Below the pieces are notes generated by a model, which was given only the letters and a program-made list of their open reading frames with translations, was not told where the DNA came from and did no database searches. From positions 1 through 24,030 of the forward strand of contig CALHQJ010000015.1 in the NCBI GenBank assembly GCA_938036545.1: DNA of 24,030 nucleotides, written 5' to 3'. A program made the translations under genes and the position numbers. Positions 6,923 through 14,545 of this stretch are shown here, one piece after another (within the stretch, counting starts at the first letter, position 1; every line of letters starts with the position of its first letter). The stretch comes from an uncultured Clostridium sp. (lineage in GTDB: Bacteria; Bacillota; Clostridia; Lachnospirales; Lachnospiraceae).

Positions 6923-8590
6923 TTAATAGAACAATCTGTTTACTGCACTGAAAATACCTCGGATAGACGCTCTGGTAATGTTGGAGCTGATGCCTACGCC
7001 ATAGGTTGCCTTGCCTGTTGCCAGATCTACTAAATGAATATAAGATGCTGCCTGAGCGCCGGAACCGATGGACAATGCATGCTCGTTGTAGTCCATAACC
7101 CGAATCTGGATTCCCAAAGCTTCCTCCAATCCTCTCTGAACTGCATCAATCGGGCCATTTCCTACGCCCTCAAAGGTTTTCTCAACGCCATGGTCGGTAA
7201 AGGTAACTTTGGCAAGGGTTGCAAATTCTCCGTTTCCAACGTCTGCATCGCTGATACGACACTTGCGGAAGTGCATTGGCTCTTTGCGATCCAGGTAATT
7301 GCTGCGGAACTCTTCCATAATCTGTTCTGGAGCAACCTCACCCTGCTTCTCGGAGATCTTCTGGATAATATCTGCAAATTCTTTGTGCATTCCCTTGGGA
7401 AGCTTGTAACCATAGAAAGTGTCCATAACAAAGGCTACGCCGCCTTTTCCGGACTGGCTGTTAATTCGTACAATCGGCTCGTACTTCCGTCCAATATCGC
7501 TTGGGTCAATGGGCAGGTACGGAACTTCCCAGTACTGTCCATTTCGTTCATGGAGCGCCTGCATTCCCTTGTTGATAGCATCCTGATGGGAACCGGAAAA
7601 TGCCGTAAATACCAGCTTTCCTGCATAAGGATGCCTTGGGTGGATATCCATCTTGGTACAGCGTTCGTAAATATCAATGCTCTCTGTAATATTTTCCAGA
7701 TTCAGTTCCGGATTAATTCCCTGAGAGAACATATTGTATGCAATATTCATAATGTCTACGTTGCCGGTGCGCTCGCCGTTGCCGAACAGAGTCCCTTCCA
7801 CTCTCTCTGCACCAGCCAGTAAAGCCAGCTCTGTAGCTGCAATTCCCGTACCTCTGTCATTGTGAGGATGGATGCTTAAAATAATGCTGTCACGGTTTTT
7901 AAAATGGGTGTTCATCCACTCAACCTGATCGGCGTAAACATTAGGCGTATTCATCTCTACGGTAGCAGGAAGATTGATAATCACTTTATTCTCGCTGGTA
8001 GCCCCCCAGGTCTCCTGAACTGCAGTACACACTTCCAGAGCATAATCTAACTCTGTTCCGGTAAAGCTTTCTGGAGAGTATTCCAGCCGAAGTTCTCCTG
8101 GATAATCCTTGGCATACTTCTGCACCAGCTTTGTGCCGATAACTGCAATGTCTTTGATTTCTTCTTTATCCTTGTGGAATACCACATTTCTCTGGAGAGT
8201 GGATGTAGAATTGTAAATATGTATGATTACCTTTTTCACGCCCTGAATAGCTTCAAATGTTCTCTTAATCAGATGTTCCCTGCACTGAACCAGTACCTGA
8301 ATTACTACGTCGTCTGGAATTAATTTCCGTTCTACCAGCTGGCGCAGAAAATCATACTCAATCTGAGACGCTGCCGGAAATCCCACTTCAATTTCCTTAA
8401 AGCCCAGCTTGATTAAATGGTTAAACATCTCGATCTTTTCTTCTACTACCATTGGCTCTACCAAAGCCTGGTTGCCGTCCCTTAAATCTACGCTGCACCA
8501 GACAGGCGCTTTCTCAATCTCCTTATTTGGCCAGGTACGCTCCGGGAAATCCACTACCGGAACCCTCTTATATCTTTGATAATTTAACAT
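6923..8590 (-). CDS. leuA: 2-isopropylmalate synthase
   Basis: This enzyme condenses 2-oxoisovalerate with acetyl-CoA, the first committed step of leucine synthesis. The protein has a TIM-barrel catalytic domain with SVDLRDGNQAL (33-43) and the metal-binding HPHNDRGTG, then a C-terminal LeuA dimerisation and leucine-feedback domain (roughly the last 120 residues). The N-terminal lead before the DLRDGNQ motif and the total of 555 residues match the long actinobacterial and yeast type rather than the shorter E. coli type. The ATG at 8590 is chosen over the in-frame ATG at 8605 because GGAGG lies eight bases before it and overlaps the earlier ATG. No other leu genes are nearby. The long leader suggests attenuation control in addition to feedback inhibition. 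Confidence 0.95.
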   Translation of the reverse strand: MLNYQRYKRVPVVDFPERTWPNKEIEKAPVWCSVDLRDGNQALVEPMVVEEKIEMFNHLIKLGFKEIEVGFPAASQIEYDFLRQLVERKLIPDDVVIQVLVQCREHLIKRTFEAIQGVKKVIIHIYNSTSTLQRNVVFHKDKEEIKDIAVIGTKLVQKYAKDYPGELRLEYSPESFTGTELDYALEVCTAVQETWGATSENKVIINLPATVEMNTPNVYADQVEWMNTHFKNRDSIILSIHPHNDRGTGIAATELALLAGAERVEGTLFGNGERTGNVDIMNIAYNMFSQGINPELNLENITESIDIYERCTKMDIHPRHPYAGKLVFTAFSGSHQDAINKGMQALHERNGQYWEVPYLPIDPSDIGRKYEPIVRINSQSGKGGVAFVMDTFYGYKLPKGMHKEFADIIQKISEKQGEVAPEQIMEEFRSNYLDRKEPMHFRKCRISDADVGNGEFATLAKVTFTDHGVEKTFEGVGNGPIDAVQRGLEEALGIQIRVMDYNEHALSIGSGAQAASYIHLVDLATGKATYGVGISSNITRASIRGIFSAVNRLFY

Positions 8591-8636
8591 GATTTTTTCC
8601 TCCATTTTCTGGCATTCTTATTTTCATGGTAACAGT

Positions 8637-8810
8637 TCAGCCATGCGGGGATTCAGACAGAAAAAAGCGTTGAAAGCTTGTTTTCATAAGAATTTTTCTG
8701 TCTGAATCTTCATAAGGCGGACGCCCTACGCTTCTTGTCCGCTGTAAGCGGGCAAGAAGATGCATGGCCAAACTATTACTTTTCATATCCTGCTCATTCA
8801 TCTTGTACAT
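8637..8810 (-). CDS. possible leader peptide of leuA (57 codons)
   Basis: This small frame starts MYKMNEQDM, with AGGA five bases before the ATG, and passes through LAMHLLARLQR: four leucines in nine residues, coded by TTG, CTT, CTT and TTA. The leucine codons coincide with the 5' arm of the hairpin at 8759-8731, as expected if a stalled ribosome controls folding. It ends 46 bases before leuA. Against this, it is longer than classical leucine leader peptides and runs through all hairpins, and no clear terminator follows. It could be a chance frame through a structured RNA. Confidence 0.3.
   Translation of the reverse strand: MYKMNEQDMKSNSLAMHLLARLQRTRSVGRPPYEDSDRKILMKTSFQRFFLSESPHG
8650..8708 (-). 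repeat. perfect 16-bp inverted repeat in the leuA leader
   Basis: GATTCAGACAGAAAAA (8650-8665) and its exact complement TTTTTCTGTCTGAATC (8693-8708) enclose a 27-base loop, 60 bases before leuA. There is no T-run directly after the stem on the minus strand. It would be a very stable element of the leader RNA. Confidence 0.75.
8731..8759 (-). repeat. leader hairpin over the leucine codons
   Basis: On the minus strand CTTCTTG-C-CCGC pairs with GCGG-A-CAAGAAG around the loop TTACA: 11 pairs with one mismatch. The 3' arm has an alternative partner, GTCCGC, directly downstream. Confidence 0.65.
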
Positions 8811-8950
8811 TTCTATCCTGCTGCCTGTTCTGAGCATTGGAGTCGGTAAATCACACCGTATCGAATTACAATGAACAATGTGGTCTTTACAGGTCTAACC
8901 CCATCTTTCATCATCCCTTTGCTGATTATTTTTAGAACATACTTTTCTAT

Positions 8951-8995
8951 AAAAAACGGCTGTAATATTTTTTGTATTATATCACAACCGTTTTT
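8951..8995 (-). terminator. glmM operon terminator
   Basis: On the minus strand AAAAACGGTTGT (8995-8984) pairs with ACAGCCGTTTTT (8963-8952) with one G-U pair, and the stem ends in a T-run. It starts 40 bases after the glmM stop. The 20-base loop contains the -10 element of the leuA promoter. Confidence 0.7.
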
Positions 8996-9004
8996 ACATA
9001 TCAA
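8976..9004 (-). promoter_or_regulatory. leuA promoter
   Basis: The minus strand has TTGATA (9004-8999), a 17-base spacer and an extended -10, TGATATAAT (hexamer 8981-8976). The start near 8969 lies after the 5' arm of the overlapping glmM terminator, so leuA transcripts escape that terminator. Confidence 0.75.
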
Positions 9005-9034
9005 TCTGTTTTGAGATACAAAATAAGTAAACTA

Positions 9035-10387
9035 TTATACAAAATGGCCTTTATCGCCCATTACCTCAATGACCTGATCCACGTATTTTTCGCAGATTTC
9101 CAGCTCCGGCGCTTCTACCATGACACGGACCACCGGCTCTGTACCGCTCTGGCGCAGCAGGATACGGCCTGTATCCCCAAGGCTTTCTGATACCTTCTCT
9201 ACCTCCGCCTTTACATCCGGATCGTCCTGAGCAGCAGTTTTGTCCTTTACACGGACGTTCTTTAACACCTGAGGATAAATCTGAATTTCGGAAGCCAGCT
9301 TATCTAACGGCTGTTTCTTTTCCAGAATGACTTCCATCAGCTTTAAGGAGGTTAAAATACCGTCTCCGGTTGTAGCATGTTTACTGAAAATAATATGGCC
9401 GGACTGTTCTCCGCCCAAGCAGTGGCCGTTAGCGGACATATTTTCATATACATATTTATCGCCTACTGCGGTCTTCTCGTAAGAAATGCCTTCTCTGTCA
9501 AATGCCTTATAAAGGCCGAAATTGGACATAATCGTGGTAACCACGGTATTATTTACCAGAGTCCCCTGTTCCTTCATATATTTGCCGCAGATATACATAA
9601 TCTTGTCTCCGTCAACCAGGTTGCCGTCTTTATCTACAGCCAGGCACCGATCCGCATCTCCGTCATAAGCAAAGCCTACGTCACAGCCCTCCTGCTTTAC
9701 AAATGCCTGCAGGTTTTCAATGTGTGTAGAGCCGCAGCCAGTATTAATGTTGATACCGTTAGGTTCGTTGGAAATGACATGTGTTTCTGCTCCCAGCGCA
9801 TCAAATACATTTTTTGCAATAGCGGAAGCGCTTCCGTTGGCACAGTCCAGAGCCACCTTCATATTCTTAAAGGAGCGGGTTGCAATGGAAATCAAATATC
9901 CGATATAGCGGTTTCTGCCGGCTGCAAAGTCTACCGTACGGCCAATCTGATCTCTCTTTGCCAGAGGAATTTCTCCCATCTCGCCGTCCAGATATTTTTC
10001 AATCTCTGTAATCACGCTTTCTTCCAGCTTCTCTCCTTTTTCGTTAATGACCTTAATACCATTGTCATAAAATGGGTTATGGCTGGCAGAAATCATAATG
10101 CCGCAGTCAAATTCTTCTGTCCGCACAACATAAGAAACGCTTGGCGTAGTGGTCACGTGAAGCAGGTACACATCTGCTCCGGAGGCAGTCAGACCGGCAA
10201 CCAGCGAATATTCAAACATATAGCTGCTGCGTCTGGTATCTTTTCCGATTACCACTCTGGTGCGCTCGTCCGGCTTTTTCTGGCCGTAATACCAGCCCAG
10301 GAAACGTCCTACTTTAAAAGCGTCTTCAACAGTTAAGGTTACATTTGCTTCTCCGCGAAATCCATCGGTTCCAAAATATTTTCCCAT
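9035..10387 (-). CDS. glmM: phosphoglucosamine mutase
   Basis: GlmM interconverts glucosamine-6-phosphate and glucosamine-1-phosphate on the way to UDP-N-acetylglucosamine, the peptidoglycan precursor. The 450-residue protein has the four-domain phosphohexomutase layout: N-terminal YFGTDGFRG, the phosphoserine loop ISASHNP with S102 in the same position as the known GlmM active serine, the metal loop DGDADR, the sugar loop GEQSGHIIF and the C-terminal phosphate-binding RQSGTEPVVRVM. GGAGG lies upstream of the ATG. It is 27 bases behind rfbD with no terminator between, so it is probably the last gene of the rfbABD operon. Length and motifs fit GlmM better than phosphomannomutase or phosphoglucomutase. 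Confidence 0.95.
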   Translation of the reverse strand: MGKYFGTDGFRGEANVTLTVEDAFKVGRFLGWYYGQKKPDERTRVVIGKDTRRSSYMFEYSLVAGLTASGADVYLLHVTTTPSVSYVVRTEEFDCGIMISASHNPFYDNGIKVINEKGEKLEESVITEIEKYLDGEMGEIPLAKRDQIGRTVDFAAGRNRYIGYLISIATRSFKNMKVALDCANGSASAIAKNVFDALGAETHVISNEPNGININTGCGSTHIENLQAFVKQEGCDVGFAYDGDADRCLAVDKDGNLVDGDKIMYICGKYMKEQGTLVNNTVVTTIMSNFGLYKAFDREGISYEKTAVGDKYVYENMSANGHCLGGEQSGHIIFSKHATTGDGILTSLKLMEVILEKKQPLDKLASEIQIYPQVLKNVRVKDKTAAQDDPDVKAEVEKVSESLGDTGRILLRQSGTEPVVRVMVEAPELEICEKYVDQVIEVMGDKGHFV

Positions 10388-10414
10388 AATATTATCCTCC
10401 AGCTTTATCGCTTT

Positions 10415-11263
10415 TTAATAGCCGATTTCTTTTAAATACCGGCTTAAAGCATCCTGCCAGGTTGGAAGAGGGGTAAATCCTTTTTCAACCAGCTTCTCAC
10501 GGTTCATCCGGCTGTTTTTCGGGCGTTTTGCCTTAGCCGGAAACTGAGAAGAATCAACAGGAGTTACTTTCACATCATTCATGCCTGCCTGACGGAAAAT
10601 TTCGCAGGCAAATTCATACCAGCTACACAGCCCTTCGTTGGTAGCATGGTAACGGCCATACTCTTCCGTCTGAATCATGTCAACTAACAAGCGTGCTAAA
10701 TCGTAGGTATAGGTAGGAGAACCAATCTGGTCGTCCACTACGCTGACTGCCCCCCGTTCTTCGCCCAAACGAAGCATGGTCTTAATAAAGTTTTTGCCAT
10801 TGACGCCAAATACCCAGGCAATCCGCACCGTAAAAAATTTCTTTACCAGTCTTTCAATATATACCTCGCCTTCATACTTGGTTAATCCGTAAATATTCAA
10901 AGGTTCTCTGTGGTCGTCTGGCTCCCATGGGCGGGTTCCTTCGCCATTAAACACATAATCCGTACTGATGTACATCATTTTAATGTCCAGATCATGGCAC
11001 ACTTCCGCAATGTTTTTGGTTCCTTCGGCGTTAATCTTACGGCACAGTTCCACATTTTCCTCTGCCGCATCTACTGCAGTATATGCAGCGCAGTGGATAA
11101 CTGCGTCCGGCGCCGCGTCTGTAATTACCCGACGGCATGCGTCCCCATCTGTAATATCCATTTCTTCTACATCTACGCCGACGTATTCAATCCCCCGTTT
11201 GGACAGTTCGTTCATTAAATCATGGCCTAACTGGCCTTTTGATCCGGTTATCAGAATCTTCAT
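10415..11263 (-). CDS. rfbD: dTDP-4-dehydrorhamnose reductase
   Basis: RfbD (RmlD) reduces dTDP-4-dehydrorhamnose to dTDP-L-rhamnose, the last step of rhamnose donor synthesis. The 282-residue protein is an extended short-chain dehydrogenase with the nucleotide motif GSKGQLG (7-13), STDYVF (100-105) and the catalytic pair Y125 and K129 in YGLTK. Upstream of the ATG there is AGGAGGAGCAGGA. It follows rfbB after a 161-base gap that shows one small hairpin and no clear promoter, and precedes glmM. The 3,5-epimerase gene rfbC, normally needed between the RfbB and RfbD steps, is not in this window. Confidence 0.94.
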   Translation of the reverse strand: MKILITGSKGQLGHDLMNELSKRGIEYVGVDVEEMDITDGDACRRVITDAAPDAVIHCAAYTAVDAAEENVELCRKINAEGTKNIAEVCHDLDIKMMYISTDYVFNGEGTRPWEPDDHREPLNIYGLTKYEGEVYIERLVKKFFTVRIAWVFGVNGKNFIKTMLRLGEERGAVSVVDDQIGSPTYTYDLARLLVDMIQTEEYGRYHATNEGLCSWYEFACEIFRQAGMNDVKVTPVDSSQFPAKAKRPKNSRMNREKLVEKGFTPLPTWQDALSRYLKEIGY

Positions 11264-11358
11264 ATTTCCTGCTCCTCCTATTTGTCAGAAAAACTGCCGG
11301 CCGGCTGCCTTTCCCGATAACTTGCAAATAAAGCGCCCGAAAACTTGAGAATCCTTAC

Positions 11359-11378
11359 ACAGCAGGAGCAGACCTGCT
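11359..11378 (-). repeat. small hairpin in the rfbB-rfbD gap
   Basis: CAGCAGG and CCTGCTG pair around a six-base loop in the otherwise featureless 161-base gap. A GC-rich palindrome GCCGGCCGGC followed by T residues lies nearer to rfbD. Neither is a convincing terminator; they may tune read-through or RNA stability. Confidence 0.4.
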
Positions 11379-11424
11379 GCGCGGTCTTCCTCTTCTGTTT
11401 CCAGGCGCCCCGTTGCGCAGTAAT

Positions 11425-12450
11425 TTATTTTAACTTATTTCCATACATCTTATCAAAATACTGGCTGTACTCTCCGCTGATGATGTGTTTCCACCATTCT
11501 TCATTGTCCAGATACCACTGAATGGTCTGTTCCATTCCGGTATCGAAATTGTATTTTGGCTTCCAGCCAAGCTCAGTCTCTAACTTCTTCGGATCGATGG
11601 CGTATCTTCTGTCATGGCCTAAGCGGTCTGCTACGAAACGGATTAAGCTTTCCGGCTTGTTTAATGCCTTTAATACGGTCTTTACCACCTCTAAATTGGT
11701 TCTCTCATTGTGGCCGCCAATGTTGTATACTTCTCCTACTTTTCCATTCTGAAGAATCAGGTCGATGGCTACGCAGTGATCCTCTACGTGCAGCCAGTCT
11801 CTTACGTTTTCTCCTGTTCCGTATACCGGCAGTTCCTCATCTGCCAGCGCACGGCTGATAATCAATGGAATCAGCTTCTCCGGGAACTGGTAAGGGCCGT
11901 AGTTATTGGAACATCTGGAAATGGTTACTGGCAGTCCGAAGGTTCTGTGGTATGCCAGTACAAACAGGTCTGCGCTGGCCTTTGCAGATGAATAGGGGCT
12001 GGAAGTATGCAGCGGTGTTTCCTCGGTAAAGAATAAATCCGGTCTGTCTAAAGGCAGGTCTCCGTACACTTCATCGGTAGATACCTGATGGAATCTCTTG
12101 ATTCCGTACTTTTTGCAGGCATCCAGAAGGGTTGTGGTTCCCATTACGTTGGTGCGCACGAAAATCTCCGGATCGGTAATGGAACGGTCTACATGGCTCT
12201 CTGCTGCAAAGTTTACAATTACATCCGGCTTTTCTGTCTCAAATAAATTGAAAATAAAGTCGCGGTCTGCAATGTCTCCTTTGATAAACTTGTAGTTCGG
12301 CTTATCCTCTACTGGCTTTAAAGTCTCCAGGTTGCCTGCGTAGGTCAGTAAATCCAGGTTGATAATCTCATCTTCCGGATATTTATTTACCATGTAATGT
12401 ACAAAGTTGCCGCCGATAAATCCGGCGCCGCCTGTTACGATAATTTTCAT
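11425..12450 (-). CDS. rfbB: dTDP-glucose 4,6-dehydratase
   Basis: RfbB (RmlB) converts dTDP-glucose to dTDP-4-dehydro-6-deoxyglucose with bound NAD, the second step of the rhamnose donor pathway. The 341-residue protein has the NAD motif TGGAGFIG (6-13), AAESHVDRS (82-90), the family signature STDEVYG with active residues T125, D126 and E127, and the catalytic Y153-x3-K157 in YSSAK. Length is normal for the family. AGGAG lies six bases before the ATG, and the gap to rfbA is only 19 bases, so the two are cotranscribed. Confidence 0.95.
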   Translation of the reverse strand: MKIIVTGGAGFIGGNFVHYMVNKYPEDEIINLDLLTYAGNLETLKPVEDKPNYKFIKGDIADRDFIFNLFETEKPDVIVNFAAESHVDRSITDPEIFVRTNVMGTTTLLDACKKYGIKRFHQVSTDEVYGDLPLDRPDLFFTEETPLHTSSPYSSAKASADLFVLAYHRTFGLPVTISRCSNNYGPYQFPEKLIPLIISRALADEELPVYGTGENVRDWLHVEDHCVAIDLILQNGKVGEVYNIGGHNERTNLEVVKTVLKALNKPESLIRFVADRLGHDRRYAIDPKKLETELGWKPKYNFDTGMEQTIQWYLDNEEWWKHIISGEYSQYFDKMYGNKLK

Positions 12451-12469
12451 AACGTTCTCCTTATGATTT

Positions 12470-13360
12470 TTAATTATAAAGCTTGTCTACATACTTTCCA
12501 TCCAATACGTCCTTTAAATACTTGCCGTACTGATTTTTCTTTAATATCTCGTATGCTTCCAGTACCTGCTCTCTGGTAATCCAGCCGTTTAAGTAGGCGA
12601 TTTCCTCCAGGCAGGCAATCTTTCTATGCTGATGGGTCTCTACGGTCTTTACGAAGTTGGTAGCGTCTACCAGGGATTCGTGGGTTCCTGTATCCAGCCA
12701 GGTAAAGCCCTGCCCCATTAAGGTTACGTCCAGTTCTCCATTTTCCAGATAAATCCGGTTCAAATCTGTGATTTCCAGTTCTCCTCTGGCCGATGGCTTC
12801 AGGTTCCTGGCATACTCCACTACCCGGTTGTCATAAAAATACAGGCCTGTAACACAGTAGTTGGATTTTGGATTCTCCGGCTTTTCCTCAATGGAAACAG
12901 CCCGTCCGTTTTCATCAAATTCCACAATGCCGAACCGTTCCGGATCGTCTACGTAATAGCCAAATACAGTCGCTCCCTTTTCCTTGGCCGCTGCTGCACG
13001 CAGACGTTTCTTTAATCCCTGTCCATGGAAAATGTTGTCGCCTAAAATCATGGCTACAGAATCTGTTCCGATAAACTCTTCTCCAATGATAAAGGCCTGA
13101 GCCAGTCCGTCCGGACTTGGCTGGACTGCATAAGACAAATTAATGCCAAACTGGCTTCCGTCCCCTAACAGCGCCTGAAATCTTGGCGTATCATCCGGCG
13201 TGGAAATCAGTAAAATATCCCGAATCCCTGCATTCATCAATACAGAAAGGGGATAATAAATCATCGGTTTGTCATAAATCGGCAAAAGCTGCTTGGATGT
13301 TACCTTGGTCAGAGGGTAAAGCCTGGTTCCGCTTCCTCCTGCTAAAATAATTCCCTTCAT
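12470..13360 (-). CDS. rfbA: glucose-1-phosphate thymidylyltransferase
   Basis: RfbA (RmlA) makes dTDP-glucose from glucose-1-phosphate and dTTP and is usually feedback-inhibited by dTDP-rhamnose. The nucleotidyltransferase core starts with MKGIILAGGSGTRLYPLT, followed by KQLLPIYDKPMIYYPLS, LGDNIFHG and the metal and substrate region FTWLDTGTHESL. The frame is open up to 13408, but the ATG at 13360 is chosen because the family starts at MKGIILAGG and AGGAGG lies just before it. The product is 296 residues, normal for the family. It is the first gene of the operon, with a promoter about 70 bases upstream. Confidence 0.95.
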   Translation of the reverse strand: MKGIILAGGSGTRLYPLTKVTSKQLLPIYDKPMIYYPLSVLMNAGIRDILLISTPDDTPRFQALLGDGSQFGINLSYAVQPSPDGLAQAFIIGEEFIGTDSVAMILGDNIFHGQGLKKRLRAAAAKEKGATVFGYYVDDPERFGIVEFDENGRAVSIEEKPENPKSNYCVTGLYFYDNRVVEYARNLKPSARGELEITDLNRIYLENGELDVTLMGQGFTWLDTGTHESLVDATNFVKTVETHQHRKIACLEEIAYLNGWITREQVLEAYEILKKNQYGKYLKDVLDGKYVDKLYN

Positions 13361-13380
13361 TGTATCCTCCTGGTCTTTCA

Positions 13381-13394
13381 GTCGGTGAACCGAC
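13381..13394. promoter_or_regulatory. perfect dyad in the rfbA leader
   Basis: GTCGGTGAACCGAC is a 6-2-6 perfect inverted repeat between the predicted start site and the rfbA ribosome binding site. It is a candidate operator; the two-base gap makes a simple RNA hairpin unlikely. Confidence 0.35.
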
Positions 13395-13421
13395 ACACAA
13401 ACAGTCATTATACTAGTGCTA

Positions 13422-13450
13422 ATAATACCATAAAATCAGGGGTTTTGCAA
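13422..13450 (-). promoter_or_regulatory. rfbA operon promoter
   Basis: The minus strand has TTGCAA (13450-13445), a 17-base spacer and an extended -10, TGGTATTAT (hexamer 13427-13422), between the prfA end and rfbA. Confidence 0.65.
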
Positions 13451-13457
13451 ATCTGGA

Positions 13458-13484
13458 AAACGAAATCTTCATTGATTTTCGTTT
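13458..13484 (-). terminator. probable prfA terminator
   Basis: AAACGAAAATC and GATTTCGTTT pair on the minus strand with one bulged base. The hairpin overlaps the prfA stop codon and ends in TTTT. It is AT-rich and probably weak. Confidence 0.45.
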
Positions 13485-14545
13485 AACTTTGCCAGCTTTG
13501 CACTCTGATCTGCAGTAATTAACGCATCTAACAGTTCCTGAATATCTCCATTCATAATATCGTCAATCTTATACAGGGTCAATTTGATCCGGTGATCCGT
13601 TACCCGTCCCTGAGGGAAGTTGTAGGTACGGATTTTCTCAGAACGATCGCCTGTGCCAATCTGGCTGCGGCGGGCGTCTGCCTCTTCATTCTGGCGGCGT
13701 TCCAGTTCCAGATCGTATAACTTGGAACGCAGAAGGCGGAAAGCTTTGTCCTTATTCTGTAACTGAGACTTCTCTGTCTGGCTGTAAATCACAATTCCTG
13801 TAGGAATATGAGTCAGACGTACCGCAGAGTCTGTCGTATTGACACACTGTCCGCCGTTTCCGGAAGCTCTCATTACGTCGATCCGGACGTCTTTGTCATC
13901 AATCACAATATCGAAATCTTCTGCCTCTGGCATAACTGCAACGGTTGCGGTAGAGGTATGAATACGTCCGCCGGACTCTGTCTCCGGCACTCGCTGTACA
14001 CGGTGAACTCCGGATTCATACTTAAACTTAGAGTAAGCGCCCTTTCCGCTGATCATGGCCTGTACTTCCTTGAATCCGCCAATACCGTTTTCATTTACGC
14101 TGACCAGTTCGATCTTCCAGCGCTGGCTTTCTGCATAATTCACATACATCCGGTACAGTTCTGCCGCAAATAAAGCTGCTTCATCACCGCCTGCGCCTGC
14201 ACGGATTTCCAATACAATGTTTTTATCATCATTAGGGTCTTTGGGAAGAAGCAGAATTTTAATGGTCTGCTCTAACTCTTCTACCTGCTTCTTGGCATCG
14301 GAAAGCTCCATTTTAGCCAGTTCCCGCATTTCCTCGTCAGATTCTTCCTCTAACATTGCCAGACTGTCTTCAATGGCCTGTTTTGCCTTTTTGTACTCTT
14401 TGTAAGCTTCTACAATCGGAGCCAGATCTGCCTGCTCCTTCATTAATTTCTGGAACTTTTTCGCATCTGACGTTACGTCCGGACTGCTCAGTTCCAGCAT
14501 CAGTTCTTCATAATGGATAAGAATGTCTTCTAATCTATCAAACAT
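13469..14545 (-). CDS. prfA: peptide chain release factor 1
   Basis: RF1 reads UAA and UAG stop codons on the ribosome and triggers release of the finished peptide. The 358-residue protein has the codon-reading PxT motif (PET, 187-189) inside HRVQRVPETESGGRIHT, which marks RF1 rather than RF2, and the catalytic GGQ (231-233). The residue after GGQ is cysteine, where many bacteria have histidine. GGAGG lies before the ATG. The start overlaps the end of prmC by eight bases; PrmC methylates the GGQ glutamine, so enzyme and substrate are coupled. Confidence 0.96.
   Translation of the reverse strand: MFDRLEDILIHYEELMLELSSPDVTSDAKKFQKLMKEQADLAPIVEAYKEYKKAKQAIEDSLAMLEEESDEEMRELAKMELSDAKKQVEELEQTIKILLLPKDPNDDKNIVLEIRAGAGGDEAALFAAELYRMYVNYAESQRWKIELVSVNENGIGGFKEVQAMISGKGAYSKFKYESGVHRVQRVPETESGGRIHTSTATVAVMPEAEDFDIVIDDKDVRIDVMRASGNGGQCVNTTDSAVRLTHIPTGIVIYSQTEKSQLQNKDKAFRLLRSKLYDLELERRQNEEADARRSQIGTGDRSEKIRTYNFPQGRVTDHRIKLTLYKIDDIMNGDIQELLDALITADQSAKLAKLNENQ

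Larger units (their letters stand above)
8591..8969 (-). promoter_or_regulatory. leuA leader region
   Basis: About 380 bases separate the predicted start site from the leuA start codon. The region contains at least two strong hairpins (8759-8731 and 8708-8650). It also has two short reading frames: a 33-codon one from about 8911 with LFIVIRYGVIY, and a second with LAMHLLARL. GCGGAC in the 3' arm of the first hairpin can alternatively pair with GTCCGC just downstream (near 8726-8718), so a switch between folds is possible. The conserved T-box GGTGG antiterminator sequence is absent. Function as a leucine-responsive leader is an inference. Confidence 0.5.

Noticed and set aside
7034..7822. Plus-strand frame (262 codons) opposite leuA
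   Set aside because: Fully inside leuA on the other strand, with no ribosome binding site or motif.
8591..8969. T-box riboswitch before leuA
   Set aside because: The conserved antiterminator sequence with GGTGG is not present on the minus strand, and no terminator of T-box form precedes leuA.
9377..10336. Long plus-strand frame (319 codons) opposite glmM
   Set aside because: It lies wholly antisense to a clearly conserved glmM, lacks a ribosome binding site and shows no recognisable motif; it is a codon-bias shadow.
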